Of a stretch of DNA of 64,000 nt, positions 25,347 to 33,828 are shown one piece after another. The notes under the pieces were generated by a model, which was given only the letters and a program-made list of their open reading frames with translations, did not search any database and was not told the DNA's origin. Positions within the stretch are counted from its first letter, which is position 1. Every line of letters begins with the position of its first letter. A program made the translations under genes and the position numbers. The stretch comes from CAZKWG01 sp964615375 (GTDB taxonomy: Bacteria; Myxococcota_A; UBA796; CAZKWG01), in contig CAZTOW010000016.1 of the NCBI GenBank assembly GCA_964615375.1, forward strand, positions 1 to 64,000, given 5' to 3'.

Positions 25347-26936
25347 CTACCACGCCTGCATGGGCTGGTTCTTGTTGCTCTTTCCGAAGAAGACCGCCGC
25401 CACGACCAGCAGTACGAAGGTCAGCAGGCCGATGAAGGCGATGGTCCCGCCCACGCCGACCAGGCCGAGCCAGATCTGCACAGAGGCGTCGAAGTTGGGT
25501 TGGAAGGGCGCCCCGGAGAACTGTACGTCCCAGTGCCGGCGCGGCACACCCGAAGAGCCGGCGAAGGTCATGGACACGCTCATCAGCACGATGCCGATCG
25601 CGAAGATGTAGGGCTGGATCCGGGCGAGGCCGCGCGCGAAGAACTCGCGCTGGAAGATGAGCGGCACCACGTAGTAGGTGAGCCCCATGAACGCGAGCGT
25701 GGTCCCGCCCACCACCGTGACGTGGAAGTGGCCGGGGATGCGCAGCGTGTTGTGCGCGATGATGTTGATCTGCTGCGTGCCCAGGGTCACGCCGGTGATC
25801 CCGCCCAGGAAGCCGAAGATGACCAGAGACATGAAGAAGGCGGAGAAGCCGGGGTTACGCCAGGGGGCGTTGAACAGCCAGCCGAAGAGGCCCTTGTTGA
25901 AGCCCTTCTTGCGCAGCGCGACCTCCACCGAGCCCGGCACCGTGAAGCCGTGGATCAGCGAGGCGAGGACGGCGAGGTACATCGCGTAGCTGGTGTTCCA
26001 GATCTTCCAGCCCGCGCTGACGCCCGGGTCCACCAGGAGGTGATGCGCGCTGGCCAGGTTGATGAACAGGATGTACAGCACGAAGGCCGTGCGGCAGACC
26101 GCCTGGTTGAGCGGCTTCGCGCCCACCGTGATCGTGGCCAGCAGGTACCAGACCGAGACCATGGCCGCGACGTTGACCTGCTGGCTCGGGTGGCCGAGGC
26201 CCCACCAGATGAGGCGGTACCAGGCGGCGTCGATGCTCTCGACGAGGCCGAGCGACCAGCCGAGGGCCGGGATCATCACCAGCGCGCCGTGCAGCAGCGT
26301 CACGACGCCGATGATGGCGGCGGCGGTGGCGCCGAAGACGACCAGCGGCACCGAGCCCTGGTAGGTCCCGTCCCGCTTCGCGATGTAGATGGTCCCGAAG
26401 TAGTTGAAGATCGCGGTCAGCGTCCCCGTGGCCACCAGGATGATGCCCAGGTAGAAGGCCGGGTGCGCCTTGAGCGGGGCGTAGCTGGTCATGAGCACGT
26501 CGCTCACACCGGCCAGGATGGTGGCGTTCACCATCAGCGCGCCCACCGTCATCTGCAGAAAGCCAGCCCAGGCCACGCCCTTGGAGAAGAGGCGGCTGTT
26601 CAGCAGCACGGTCCCCGCGAAGTAGAGGATCGCGACCTCCATGAACAGGATCCAGAAGATGAGCATGTTGAGCCCATGCATCGTCAGGATCCGGTAGTAC
26701 CAGGTCGCGTCCAGCAGGTGGATGGCCGGGGCCCGCGTGAGCGCGATGAGCAGCGCGGCGATCCCGCCGATCAGCAGCGAGACGACCGCCGCCACCGCGT
26801 TGAGTTTGATGAAGGGCTGGGCCGTGAGGCAGACCGGCAGACCCGTGGTGTCGCAGGTGCGCACGGCCCCCGCGTGGTTGCCCCGCGGCTGTGCCGGGAG
26901 ATCCCCCGAGACGGGGACGTTCATGGTAGACGACAT
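25347..26936 (-). CDS. heme-copper oxidase superfamily subunit I, probable CuA-type nitric oxide reductase (NorY-like)
   Basis: 529 residues from the ATG at 26936; about twelve membrane helices. All metal ligands are present: low-spin heme His87 and His405, high-spin heme His403 (IPGHFHV), and active-site metal His249 (GLGHPSQQV), His298 and His299 (SAHHLLVDP). Four residues after His249, where oxygen-reducing A- and B-family oxidases have the cross-linked Tyr (HPxxY), this protein has Gln253. Loss of this Tyr is a mark of NO-reducing members. Together with nirK upstream and the flanking SCO and oxidase-like genes this points to an NO reductase of the norSY/CuA-NOR kind. A ba3-like terminal oxidase remains possible and automated annotation would probably call it cytochrome c oxidase subunit I. 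Confidence 0.85.
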   Translation of the reverse strand: MSSTMNVPVSGDLPAQPRGNHAGAVRTCDTTGLPVCLTAQPFIKLNAVAAVVSLLIGGIAALLIALTRAPAIHLLDATWYYRILTMHGLNMLIFWILFMEVAILYFAGTVLLNSRLFSKGVAWAGFLQMTVGALMVNATILAGVSDVLMTSYAPLKAHPAFYLGIILVATGTLTAIFNYFGTIYIAKRDGTYQGSVPLVVFGATAAAIIGVVTLLHGALVMIPALGWSLGLVESIDAAWYRLIWWGLGHPSQQVNVAAMVSVWYLLATITVGAKPLNQAVCRTAFVLYILFINLASAHHLLVDPGVSAGWKIWNTSYAMYLAVLASLIHGFTVPGSVEVALRKKGFNKGLFGWLFNAPWRNPGFSAFFMSLVIFGFLGGITGVTLGTQQINIIAHNTLRIPGHFHVTVVGGTTLAFMGLTYYVVPLIFQREFFARGLARIQPYIFAIGIVLMSVSMTFAGSSGVPRRHWDVQFSGAPFQPNFDASVQIWLGLVGVGGTIAFIGLLTFVLLVVAAVFFGKSNKNQPMQAW

Positions 26937-26945
26937 GGGCACCCC

Positions 26946-27473
26946 CTACTCTTCCACGAGGATCCGGCCGGTCATCATGTGGTGACCGATGCCGCAGAAC
27001 TCGTTGCAGATGATGGTGTACTCGCCGCTCTGAGTCGGCGTGATGGTGAGGACGTGGTCATAGCCAGGGAGAACCTGGAAGTTCATGTTCACCGGGGCCA
27101 GCGAGAAGCCGTGCTGGAGGTCCAGCGCGGAGACGTGCAGACGGTAGGTCTGGTCTTTCTTCAGCTTGAGCACCGGATACCAGCGCCACATCTGCCCGAG
27201 CAGGTAGGCGTCACCCCCCGGAGAGGGCTCCACGATCGGCATCCCGTTCAGCTCGCCCACCTTGTTGGAGGCCACGAACTGCTCGACGCGCGCCTGGAAG
27301 GCGGCGGGGGTGACCGTGTACGCCTCGCCGGTGCTGTTCTGTTTGCCGCGCAGGTGCCAGTAGGGCATCGCGATGCTCAGCACCACGCACCAGGTGAGCG
27401 CCAGCCCGATCCAGGTCCGCTCCGCGCCCGTCGGCGCCTTGAACCAGTCTCTCGCGGGAGTGTAGATGCTCAT
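26946..27473 (-). CDS. heme-copper oxidase subunit II with CuA centre (NorS-like)
   Basis: 175 residues, AGGAG before the ATG. One N-terminal membrane helix (about 20-38) anchors a cupredoxin domain with the complete CuA ligand set: His121 (LDLQHGFS), Cys156, Glu158 backbone position, Cys160, His164 and Met167 in CNEFCGIGHHMM. It accepts electrons from a cytochrome c or cupredoxin on the periplasmic side and hands them to subunit I, encoded 9 bases downstream. Single-helix topology and short length resemble B-family (ba3) and NorS subunits more than two-helix A-family subunits. Confidence 0.92.
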   Translation of the reverse strand: MSIYTPARDWFKAPTGAERTWIGLALTWCVVLSIAMPYWHLRGKQNSTGEAYTVTPAAFQARVEQFVASNKVGELNGMPIVEPSPGGDAYLLGQMWRWYPVLKLKKDQTYRLHVSALDLQHGFSLAPVNMNFQVLPGYDHVLTITPTQSGEYTIICNEFCGIGHHMMTGRILVEE

Positions 27474-27482
27474 GGTTCGCTC

Positions 27483-27632
27483 CTAGGGCAGGGTCGCCGG
27501 TGGAAGGGTCGCCAGCTCCACCCAACCCCAGACCGTGTACGAGAGGATCGGGACCAGGAGGCCGACCGCGAGGAGCAGCCATGGATTGTCCATGATCCGC
27601 TGCAGGGGGTGGACATGTTGTTCGTCGTTCAT
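27483..27632 (-). CDS. 49-residue single-pass membrane protein in the NO-reductase operon
   Basis: An ATG at 27632 preceded by GAGGAGAG starts a 49-codon frame ending in TAG at 27483-27485. It has a polar start (MNDEQHVHPLQRIM), one membrane helix (about 17-38, WLLLAVGLLVPILSYTVWG) and a short Pro-rich tail. It is packed 9 bases from each neighbour, between the oxidase-like protein and subunit II, so it is very likely translated. It is probably a small accessory subunit; I do not recognise the family. Confidence 0.72.
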   Translation of the reverse strand: MNDEQHVHPLQRIMDNPWLLLAVGLLVPILSYTVWGWVELATLPPATLP

Positions 27633-27641
27633 GGGCTCTCC

Positions 27642-29030
27642 TCAGAGCGTGGGGGTGGAGATGTCGGTCAGAGGGATGCTTCGCGCCCCAGCCGGCGCGC
27701 GAGCGCGCACGCAGGCCACGGCGATCCAGAGGAAGAGGAGCCCGCCGGCCACGGCCATCAGGCCGCCGGCGCCCATCACGGCCAGGCCCAGCGTCTCCAG
27801 CGCGTCGCGGCCCGCCTGCTCGGAGCCGTAGGCCTTGCGCATCATTCCCTGCGCGCCGGCCAGGGCGAACCCGAGCGCGAAGACGAGCTGCCCGACGCCG
27901 AAGAGGGGCGCCTGCACCGCCGCCAGCCGCCGCGCCCGCAGGCTGGGGAGCGGCCAGCCCACAGCGTCCAGGAGCACCCAGCTCATGGCCATGAAGCTGG
28001 CGGTGACCGCGCCGATGTTGGCGTGGTAGTGCGCGGGCACCATCGTGTTGGAGCCGCGGATGCAGGCCCCCAGGATCCAGCCCACCACCGTCAGCGCGGC
28101 GCTGACCAGGAAGCCCGTGACCCGCGGATCCCGCAGAGAGGCGCGACCCAGCCGCCCCTCCTGGTGAGCCTGCCGGAGCGCTCGCAGGCAGGCCAGCAGG
28201 AAGACGCTGACCACCGGGAAGATCCCGAAGCGCATCAGCTCGGTGAAGGTCGCGTGCGAGCGGATGTCCTGCGTCCCCCAGAGCGTCACCAGCGGGGCCG
28301 CCATCCAGGGGAGCAGCAGCAGGGCGAAGAGCGCCACGGAGATCCCGCGCGAGATCACGGGGCGGCCCAGCGCGCCCCCGAGCATGTGCAGCCACACCGC
28401 CACCATCGCCGCGGTGCTGGCCAGCTGGAGGACGTGCCCGCCGCCCCAGTTCACCAGCTCCCAGTAGACCTCCGGGGTCGCGCCCACCGGCGCCGAGAGC
28501 CAGGATCCGAGGAAGGTCAGGGCCGCGAGCACCAGCGCGACGCCGGCCACCCGCACGCCCGGGATGGACTCCGGCCGGAGCGCCATCCAGCCCTCGCCCG
28601 CCGCCACCAGCCGCGCGTCGGCGAGCGAGAGCAGCAGCCCGAAGCCGAACAGCACGTGCCCCGCGACGAAGAGCGGGTGGTCGATCATCGGCACGTAGTT
28701 GGACAGGATCGGCTCGGCCCCCGGGATCCCGGCCGCCACGCAGAGCAGCGCCACGCCGCCCGCGCTGATCGGCGCCCCCGCCCGGGTCCACGGCGCGCCC
28801 GCGCCCGGCAGCGTCGCCAGCAGGGCCGCCATGAACGAGGTGAACCACAGCACCAGGGACAGGTTGACGTGGACCACCAGCCCGCGCCGGAAGAAGACCG
28901 GATCGGTGATCAGCCGGTCGAAGGGGGGCAGCCGCCCGATCAGCGGGATGAGCGCCGTCGCCCCGGCGGCCATCAGCACGCCCACGGCGAAGAGCAGCCA
29001 GACCCGCGTCTGCGCCCTGGCCGCGCTCAC
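27642..29030 (-). CDS. degenerate heme-copper-oxidase-like integral membrane protein (orf1 of norSY-senC type clusters)
   Basis: 462 residues, about twelve membrane helices, GTG start overlapping the stop of the SCO gene (GTGA). The protein keeps the fold marks of subunit I: His54 in helix II (GLVVHVNLSLVLWF), His199 in a WGGGHVLQ helix VI motif, and His334/His336 (VPAHYHANIG) at helix X. The His-His pair of helix VII is not seen; only a single His259 (RSHATFTEL) is near that place. It may therefore bind two hemes but lack a normal copper or iron site. A second oxidase-like protein of this sort accompanies NorSY and SenC in ammonia oxidisers. Its biochemical role is unknown. Confidence 0.75.
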   Translation of the reverse strand: MSAARAQTRVWLLFAVGVLMAAGATALIPLIGRLPPFDRLITDPVFFRRGLVVHVNLSLVLWFTSFMAALLATLPGAGAPWTRAGAPISAGGVALLCVAAGIPGAEPILSNYVPMIDHPLFVAGHVLFGFGLLLSLADARLVAAGEGWMALRPESIPGVRVAGVALVLAALTFLGSWLSAPVGATPEVYWELVNWGGGHVLQLASTAAMVAVWLHMLGGALGRPVISRGISVALFALLLLPWMAAPLVTLWGTQDIRSHATFTELMRFGIFPVVSVFLLACLRALRQAHQEGRLGRASLRDPRVTGFLVSAALTVVGWILGACIRGSNTMVPAHYHANIGAVTASFMAMSWVLLDAVGWPLPSLRARRLAAVQAPLFGVGQLVFALGFALAGAQGMMRKAYGSEQAGRDALETLGLAVMGAGGLMAVAGGLLFLWIAVACVRARAPAGARSIPLTDISTPTL

Positions 29031-29713
29031 TTCGCACCTCCGGCCACCGCCTCGACCGCGGCCAGCGACTCCGCCTTCGTCACCAGCGCCTCGTGCGGCT
29101 GCCCGAGCCCGTCGATGCGCTCGACGATCTCCCCCTTCGGGTCCAGCAGGGTCAGCACGGCGCTGTGGTTGAAGCCCCCGTCGGGCAGCGGTCGGTAGCG
29201 GATGCCCAGCACCGCCGCGATCTGCCGCACGCCGTCCTCGTTCGAGCCGAGCACCGCCCAGCGCTCGTCGAGGTTGTGCTTCGTGCGCAGCTCAGCCAGC
29301 GCCGCGGGCGTGTCCCGCGCCGGGTCCATGCTGACCAGGAGGTAGCGGACCTGCTCGCGCGCCGCGGGCGAGAGCGCCGCGTCCACGCCCTTCATGTCCG
29401 ACACGATGAGCGGGCAGGCGGCGGTGCAGGAGGTGTAGATCATGCTCACCACCACCGGGTGCCCGCTCCAGACCCCCAGCGCGCCGGGTGCGCCCGTCGT
29501 GTCGGTCAGCGTCACCGGGAGCTGGTAGATGGAGGACCCGGTCACCGGCTCAGCCGCCGGCAGCGGCCCGTGGCCCGCATGCATGTCGTGGCCAGCGTGG
29601 GGATCGGCGGACTTCGCCGCCTCTTCCTTCATCATCGCCGCGTGATCGTGCGCCGGGGGTGCGGCCGGCTCGGGCGAGCCACAGGCCAGCAGCAGGGACA
29701 GGATGAGCGTCAT
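29027..29713 (-). CDS. SCO1/SenC family lipoprotein with His/Met-rich region
   Basis: 228 residues from the ATG at 29713 (AGGACCTCC upstream). MTLILSLLLAC is a lipoprotein signal. Residues 21-50 are rich in His and Met (AHDHAAMMK, HAGHDMHAGHG), a likely copper-binding tail. The SCO domain follows with SCTAACP (Cys96, Cys100) and distal His183 (FNHSAV). It is the second SCO protein of the operon, next to nirV and nirK, so it may supply copper to NirK or to the CuA subunit. Having one lipoprotein and one membrane-embedded SCO suggests separate copper targets. Confidence 0.92.
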   Translation of the reverse strand: MTLILSLLLACGSPEPAAPPAHDHAAMMKEEAAKSADPHAGHDMHAGHGPLPAAEPVTGSSIYQLPVTLTDTTGAPGALGVWSGHPVVVSMIYTSCTAACPLIVSDMKGVDAALSPAAREQVRYLLVSMDPARDTPAALAELRTKHNLDERWAVLGSNEDGVRQIAAVLGIRYRPLPDGGFNHSAVLTLLDPKGEIVERIDGLGQPHEALVTKAESLAAVEAVAGGAK

Positions 29714-29729
29714 GGAGGTCCTCTCTGCG

Positions 29730-30497
29730 CTATCGCGCACATCGAAAGCCCAGGTTTCGAGCGGTGAACCGCGCCTCGAGCGAGCTGCGGAACGCGATCC
29801 GCATGAACGCCGCGTAGTCCTCCTTCTCCTTGGCCGAGAGCGCGCTCGCCCCGCAGAACTGCATCTTGTCGGTGCCGCCGTCCTGGCGGTTGTCCACCGC
29901 GATGAGCGCGCTGTTGTAGTCCTCGATCCACTCCCACACGCCGCCGTGCAGGTCGTACACGCCCCAGTAGTTGGGCTCGCCCTGCCCCACCGGCGCCGGG
30001 GCCACGCTGCCCGGCGTGGCGTACCAGTCCAGGATCTTCGCCAGGAAGGCCGGATCCTTGCTGCCGTCCGGGCTGCTCTCGCTGGCCGCCGCCGCCAGCT
30101 CCCACTCCGCCTCGGTGGGCAGGCGCTCCCCCCGGGCCGCGCAGAAGGCGCGCGCCGCGAACCAGCTCACCCGCGTCACGGGCGCCTGGGGGTCCACCTC
30201 GGGCCCGAGCTCCGCCGGCCCAGCCCAGTGGGTGAGGTAACCCTGATCCGCGTACAGGCTCGGGATCCGGTCTCGCCGCCACTCGGGGCGAGCCTGCACG
30301 AAGCTCAAGAAGTCGGCGTTGGTCACCGCCGTCTCGTCGAGCAGGAAGGCGGGGACCGGGATCTCCGCCTCCGCCTCGCTCGTAGGATAGAGCGGTCGGT
30401 ACACCCCAGGCCCCACCCGGGCGAGCGGCGTCTCCGCCGCGCTCGACGCGAGGTTCCAGGCGAGCAGCAGGGCTGAGGTGACCGACCGCGTCAACAT
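29730..30497 (-). CDS. nirV: NirV-like protein (formylglycine-generating-enzyme/sulfatase-modifying domain)
   Basis: 255 residues with a Sec signal peptide (MLTRSVTSALLLAWNLASSA). The body is the FGE-sulfatase fold: TNADFLSFVQARPEW, VTRVSWFAARAFCAARGERLPTEAEWELAAAA, GVYDLHGGVWEWIEDY and the C-terminal TARNLGFRCAR. The gene follows nirK after 10 bases, the classic place of nirV in denitrifiers, where it is thought to help NirK maturation or function though its reaction is unproven. It has a good ribosome site (GGAGG). Confidence 0.9.
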   Translation of the reverse strand: MLTRSVTSALLLAWNLASSAAETPLARVGPGVYRPLYPTSEAEAEIPVPAFLLDETAVTNADFLSFVQARPEWRRDRIPSLYADQGYLTHWAGPAELGPEVDPQAPVTRVSWFAARAFCAARGERLPTEAEWELAAAASESSPDGSKDPAFLAKILDWYATPGSVAPAPVGQGEPNYWGVYDLHGGVWEWIEDYNSALIAVDNRQDGGTDKMQFCGASALSAKEKEDYAAFMRIAFRSSLEARFTARNLGFRCAR

Positions 30498-30507
30498 GAC
30501 CGCCTCC

Positions 30508-32016
30508 TCAGTGCGCCGCGCCGGGCGGGCGCTTCGTGGCTTCGCGGGCCGCGCGGACCTGCTCGGTCGTGATCTGCGGGCCGGTGTTGCCCCAGGAGCT
30601 GTTCACGTAGGTGAGGATGTAGGCGATCTCATCGTCGTTCAGCTGGCTCATCGCCGGCATGGCCGAGTTGTAGTCCTTGCCGTTGACCGTCACCTTTCCG
30701 CTGAGCCCGTTCAGCACGATGCCGATGGCCCGCTGCGGGTCGGCCGCCAGGAAGTCGGAGCCGGCCAGCGGCGGGAAGACGCCCTCCAGCCCCTTGCCGT
30801 CCGCCTGGTGGCAGGTCGAGCAGGTGCCGGCGAAGAGGACCTCACCGGCCTTCACCGCGTCGGCCTTGCTGACCGCGCCGCTCTTGGCCTTCTCCGTCAC
30901 CTCGGCGACGACGGCCCCCTCGCTGTGCGCGAGGTCGGACAGGTAGACGCTGTCGACCTCCTTGCCCGAGTAGATCGCCTTGTTCTCGGCGCCCTCGACC
31001 TTGATCATGCCGATCGCGCCCTTGTTGAAGGCGCGGAAGATCGAGTGATCTACCAGGATGTAGGTGCCCGGGACCTCGAAGGTGAACTCGACCATGGCCG
31101 AGCCGCCCGCCGGGACCAGCGTGGTCTGGACCTGCTCCTGATAGCGGAGCCCGCCCTCGGTGTAGACACGATCGAAGATCTCGCCGATGACGTGGAAGGA
31201 GCTGACCAGGTTCGGGCCGCCGTTGCCGATGTACATGCGGACGGTCTCGCCGACCTTGGCCTTGAGCGCCTTGTCACCGACCAGCGAGCCCTCGGCCCCG
31301 TTGAACACGACGTAGGTCGCGTTCTCTTCGATGGCCTTCTGCATGTCGAAGGGCTGGTGTCCCTTCTCGCGGTACTTGCCGACCGTGTAGAAGTCGCCCT
31401 GCATCACGTAGAACTCGTGATCGACCTTGGGCAGGCCCTCGGGCGGCTCGACCAGGATGAGGCCGTACATGCCGTTGGCGACGTGCATGCCGACCGGCGC
31501 GGTCGCGCAGTGGTAGACGTAGAGGCCCGGGTTGAGCGCCTTGAAGCTGAACTGGCTCTCGTGCCCCGGCGCCGTGAAGCTGCTGGCCGCGCCGCCGCCC
31601 GGCCCCGTGACCGCGTGCAGGTCGATGTTGTGGGGCATCTTGTTGTCGGGGTGGTTCTGGAGGTGGAATTCCACCGTGTCCCCCGCGCGGACGCGGATGA
31701 ACTTGCCCGGGACGTCGCCGCCGAAGGTCCAGAAGGTGTAGTCGACACCCTCCGAGATCGGCTTCGTGACCTCCTTGACCTCCAGGTGGACCACCACCTT
31801 GGCCGGGGTGCTGCGGTTCGTCGCAGGCGGCACCTCGGGGGCCGAGGTGATGACCGCCTCGATGGGCTCACCCTGGGGGTCCCCCATGGAGGCCGGGGCG
31901 GGCACGGAGCCCATGCGGTTGTCCGGCTGTGCTGGGCCAGAGGGCGCCGGCGGCGGGTTCTGGCATGCCGCGAGGGCGGCGAAGAGGATGGAAGAGAACA
32001 GTGCGCGGGTCTTCAT
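30508..32016 (-). CDS. nirK: copper-containing nitrite reductase NirK with C-terminal cytochrome c domain, lipoprotein
   Basis: 502 residues from the ATG at 32016 (GGAGGAA upstream). The signal ends in AALAAC (Cys18), so it is probably lipid-anchored, unusual for NirK. Two cupredoxin domains carry the full ligand set: type 1 copper His129, Cys170, His178, Met183 ([18 protein letters not shown]) and type 2 copper His134, His169, His324, with catalytic Asp132 ([15 protein letters not shown]) and His275 ([11 protein letters not shown]). A C-terminal class I cytochrome c follows (CSTCH at 399-403, axial Met453), as in the three-domain NirK of Ralstonia pickettii. It reduces nitrite to nitric oxide in the periplasm. 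It heads the ten-gene operon. Confidence 0.97.
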   Translation of the reverse strand: MKTRALFSSILFAALAACQNPPPAPSGPAQPDNRMGSVPAPASMGDPQGEPIEAVITSAPEVPPATNRSTPAKVVVHLEVKEVTKPISEGVDYTFWTFGGDVPGKFIRVRAGDTVEFHLQNHPDNKMPHNIDLHAVTGPGGGAASSFTAPGHESQFSFKALNPGLYVYHCATAPVGMHVANGMYGLILVEPPEGLPKVDHEFYVMQGDFYTVGKYREKGHQPFDMQKAIEENATYVVFNGAEGSLVGDKALKAKVGETVRMYIGNGGPNLVSSFHVIGEIFDRVYTEGGLRYQEQVQTTLVPAGGSAMVEFTFEVPGTYILVDHSIFRAFNKGAIGMIKVEGAENKAIYSGKEVDSVYLSDLAHSEGAVVAEVTEKAKSGAVSKADAVKAGEVLFAGTCSTCHQADGKGLEGVFPPLAGSDFLAADPQRAIGIVLNGLSGKVTVNGKDYNSAMPAMSQLNDDEIAYILTYVNSSWGNTGPQITTEQVRAAREATKRPPGAAH

Positions 32017-32081
32017 CAGGTTCCTCCGCAGAGGTGAGCGTGGCCGCACGCGCGGTGCGGGCCTGCCACCAGCCTCTGCAA

Positions 32082-32104
32082 AATGCGTACCAAAAATACC
32101 CATT
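32082..32104. promoter_or_regulatory. candidate NO-responsive operator (NsrR-like) upstream of nirK
   Basis: AATGCGTA-N7-TACCCATT is an inverted repeat with one mismatch, 66 bases upstream of the nirK start in an AT-richer segment. Its 11-1-11 layout and AAATAC-type half-site recall the NsrR consensus, but the match is partial. No FNR/DNR box (TTGAT-N4-ATCAA) is visible. The segment 32017-32282 also has to hold the divergent promoter of the DUF349 gene. Confidence 0.3.
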
Positions 32105-32282
32105 CAGAAAAAGAAAACTTTCTTCGTTTGCTTTTTCGGCGGAGCCCTCGAGCGCATCGGCAAATAGGAATATTGAATGCTTGTTATGGCACAGCTGGGG
32201 TGGTCGAAATCACACACCCACCGATCCGGGCGGCGGCGCCACCGCTTTCTGGATACGCAAGCGGCGCACTGAGGGAGCGTGA

Positions 32283-33827
32283 ATGGGTCTCCTGGACTGG
32301 CTGCTCAAGCCCTTTCGCAAGGCCCCTCCGGCCGAGCCCGCGGCGGAGGTGGACGAGGCCGCGTTCTTCGGCGACGCGCCGCCCAAACCCGCCCGCGCCC
32401 AGGCCCCTGCCCGGCCCCAGCCTCCCGCTCCTGCGGCGCGCCCCGCCGCCGGGAAGGCGCCGCAGGCGGCCAGCCCGAAGAAGGCGGTGAAGGCGGTGAA
32501 GCCCGCGAAGGCGGCGAAGCCTCCCCGGCCGGAGAAGGCGCCCCGCCCCGAGGCTCCGCCCGCCCCGCCGACCTCCGAGGTGCTGAGCGCCGAGGAGGCG
32601 GAGCGCCGCTACGGGGCCCTGGTCCGCCCCCCTCCGCCGCCCCCCGCGCCCCCCCGTCCCGCCCGCCCGCGCCGAGCGCCCGCGCCCCCGCCACCCGCGC
32701 CGGAGCCCGCCCCGGAGCCGGCCATGGACGCCGCGGATCTGCCCGGGGATGGCCCGCCGCCGCCCGTCGCCGGCCCCGACCCCCGAGAGGCGGCGGAGGC
32801 CGCCCGCGCCGAGGCCCGCCGCGAGGCCCAGGAGCAGCGCCGCCTGGCCCAGCTCCCCCGCTACCAGGCCCTTCTCTCCCGCGCCGACGCCCTGCTGGCC
32901 ATCCCTGAGGTCGATCCTCACCACCTGCTGACCGCGAAGCGCACGCTCTTCGAGGAGTGGAAGACCCTCGGCCCGCCCCCCGAGGCCCAGCGCGAGGAGC
33001 TCAAGGCCGCCCTGGCCCAGCGCCTGGACGCGCTCAGCGCCCGCGTGAAGTCCGGCTTCGACGCCCGCGATGACGAGCGTCGCCAGAACCTGGAGAGGAA
33101 GCGCGCCCTGCTCGCTGAGCTCGATGAGCTGGCCGTCCGCGCCGACCTGCCGAACCCCGGCCCGGAGCTCGCCCGGGTAAGCGCCGCCTGGCGCGAGATC
33201 GGCCCCGTCCCCAAGGAGGAGCTGGAGCCCCTGCGCGCCGCCTACGACGCCGCCCGCCAGCGCGTCCTCTCCCGCCGCCAGCAGGAGCGCGAGCGCGACG
33301 ACCGCGTCCGCAAGGAGCAGCTCGAGCAGCTCGCCGGCCTCGTGGCCCAGGCCGAGGGCCTCGCCCACGCCAAGGATCCCCAGGCCGCCGCCGAGCGGGT
33401 CAAGGCGCTGCAGGCCAGCTGGAAGACCATCCGGCCCCGCGGCGCGCGCGAGCAGCAGGAGGAGCTCTGGCGCCGCTTCCGCGCGGCCTGCGACGCCGTC
33501 TTCCAGCGCCGCGACCAGGCCCGGGAGGCCGAGCTCTCCGCCAACCTCGCCCGCAAGCAGGCCATCCTGGACCGCGCCGAGGCCCTGGCCGAGGGCGAGC
33601 CCCCCGAGGACCCCGAGCTCCTGGTCCGCAAGCTGATGAACGACTGGCGGCGCGTCGGCTTCGTCCCGCGCGAGGCCGGCGACGCGCTGTGGGCGCGCTT
33701 CAAGGCCGCCTGCGACCGCCTGCGCGCCCCGCCGGCGGTGGATCTGCCCCAGGGGGACGGCGGCGCGCTCCAGCACCAGCCCTTCGCCACCCTCGCGCGC
33801 AAAGGCGCCCGGGGCGAGGAGGCCTGA
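32283..33827 (+). CDS. DUF349 domain protein
   Basis: 514 residues. The N-terminal 180 residues are a low-complexity Ala/Pro/Lys linker. From about residue 185 to 490 come repeated helical DUF349 units, each ending in a pattern such as EWKTLGPPP, AWREIGPVPKEELEPLRAAYDAA, SWKTIRP..EELWRRFRAACDAVF and DWRRVGFVPREAGDALWARFKAACDRL. DUF349 proteins are cytoplasmic coiled-coil proteins of unknown function. The DUF1905 gene follows 1 base after the stop, so the two are co-transcribed. Confidence 0.88.
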   Translation: MGLLDWLLKPFRKAPPAEPAAEVDEAAFFGDAPPKPARAQAPARPQPPAPAARPAAGKAPQAASPKKAVKAVKPAKAAKPPRPEKAPRPEAPPAPPTSEVLSAEEAERRYGALVRPPPPPPAPPRPARPRRAPAPPPPAPEPAPEPAMDAADLPGDGPPPPVAGPDPREAAEAARAEARREAQEQRRLAQLPRYQALLSRADALLAIPEVDPHHLLTAKRTLFEEWKTLGPPPEAQREELKAALAQRLDALSARVKSGFDARDDERRQNLERKRALLAELDELAVRADLPNPGPELARVSAAWREIGPVPKEELEPLRAAYDAARQRVLSRRQQERERDDRVRKEQLEQLAGLVAQAEGLAHAKDPQAAAERVKALQASWKTIRPRGAREQQEELWRRFRAACDAVFQRRDQAREAELSANLARKQAILDRAEALAEGEPPEDPELLVRKLMNDWRRVGFVPREAGDALWARFKAACDRLRAPPAVDLPQGDGGALQHQPFATLARKGARGEEA

Positions 33828-33828
33828 G

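Noticed and set aside
25269..29198. 1309-codon plus-strand open frame
   Set aside because: Antisense shadow of the oxidase operon; arginine, histidine and glutamine-rich with no domain.
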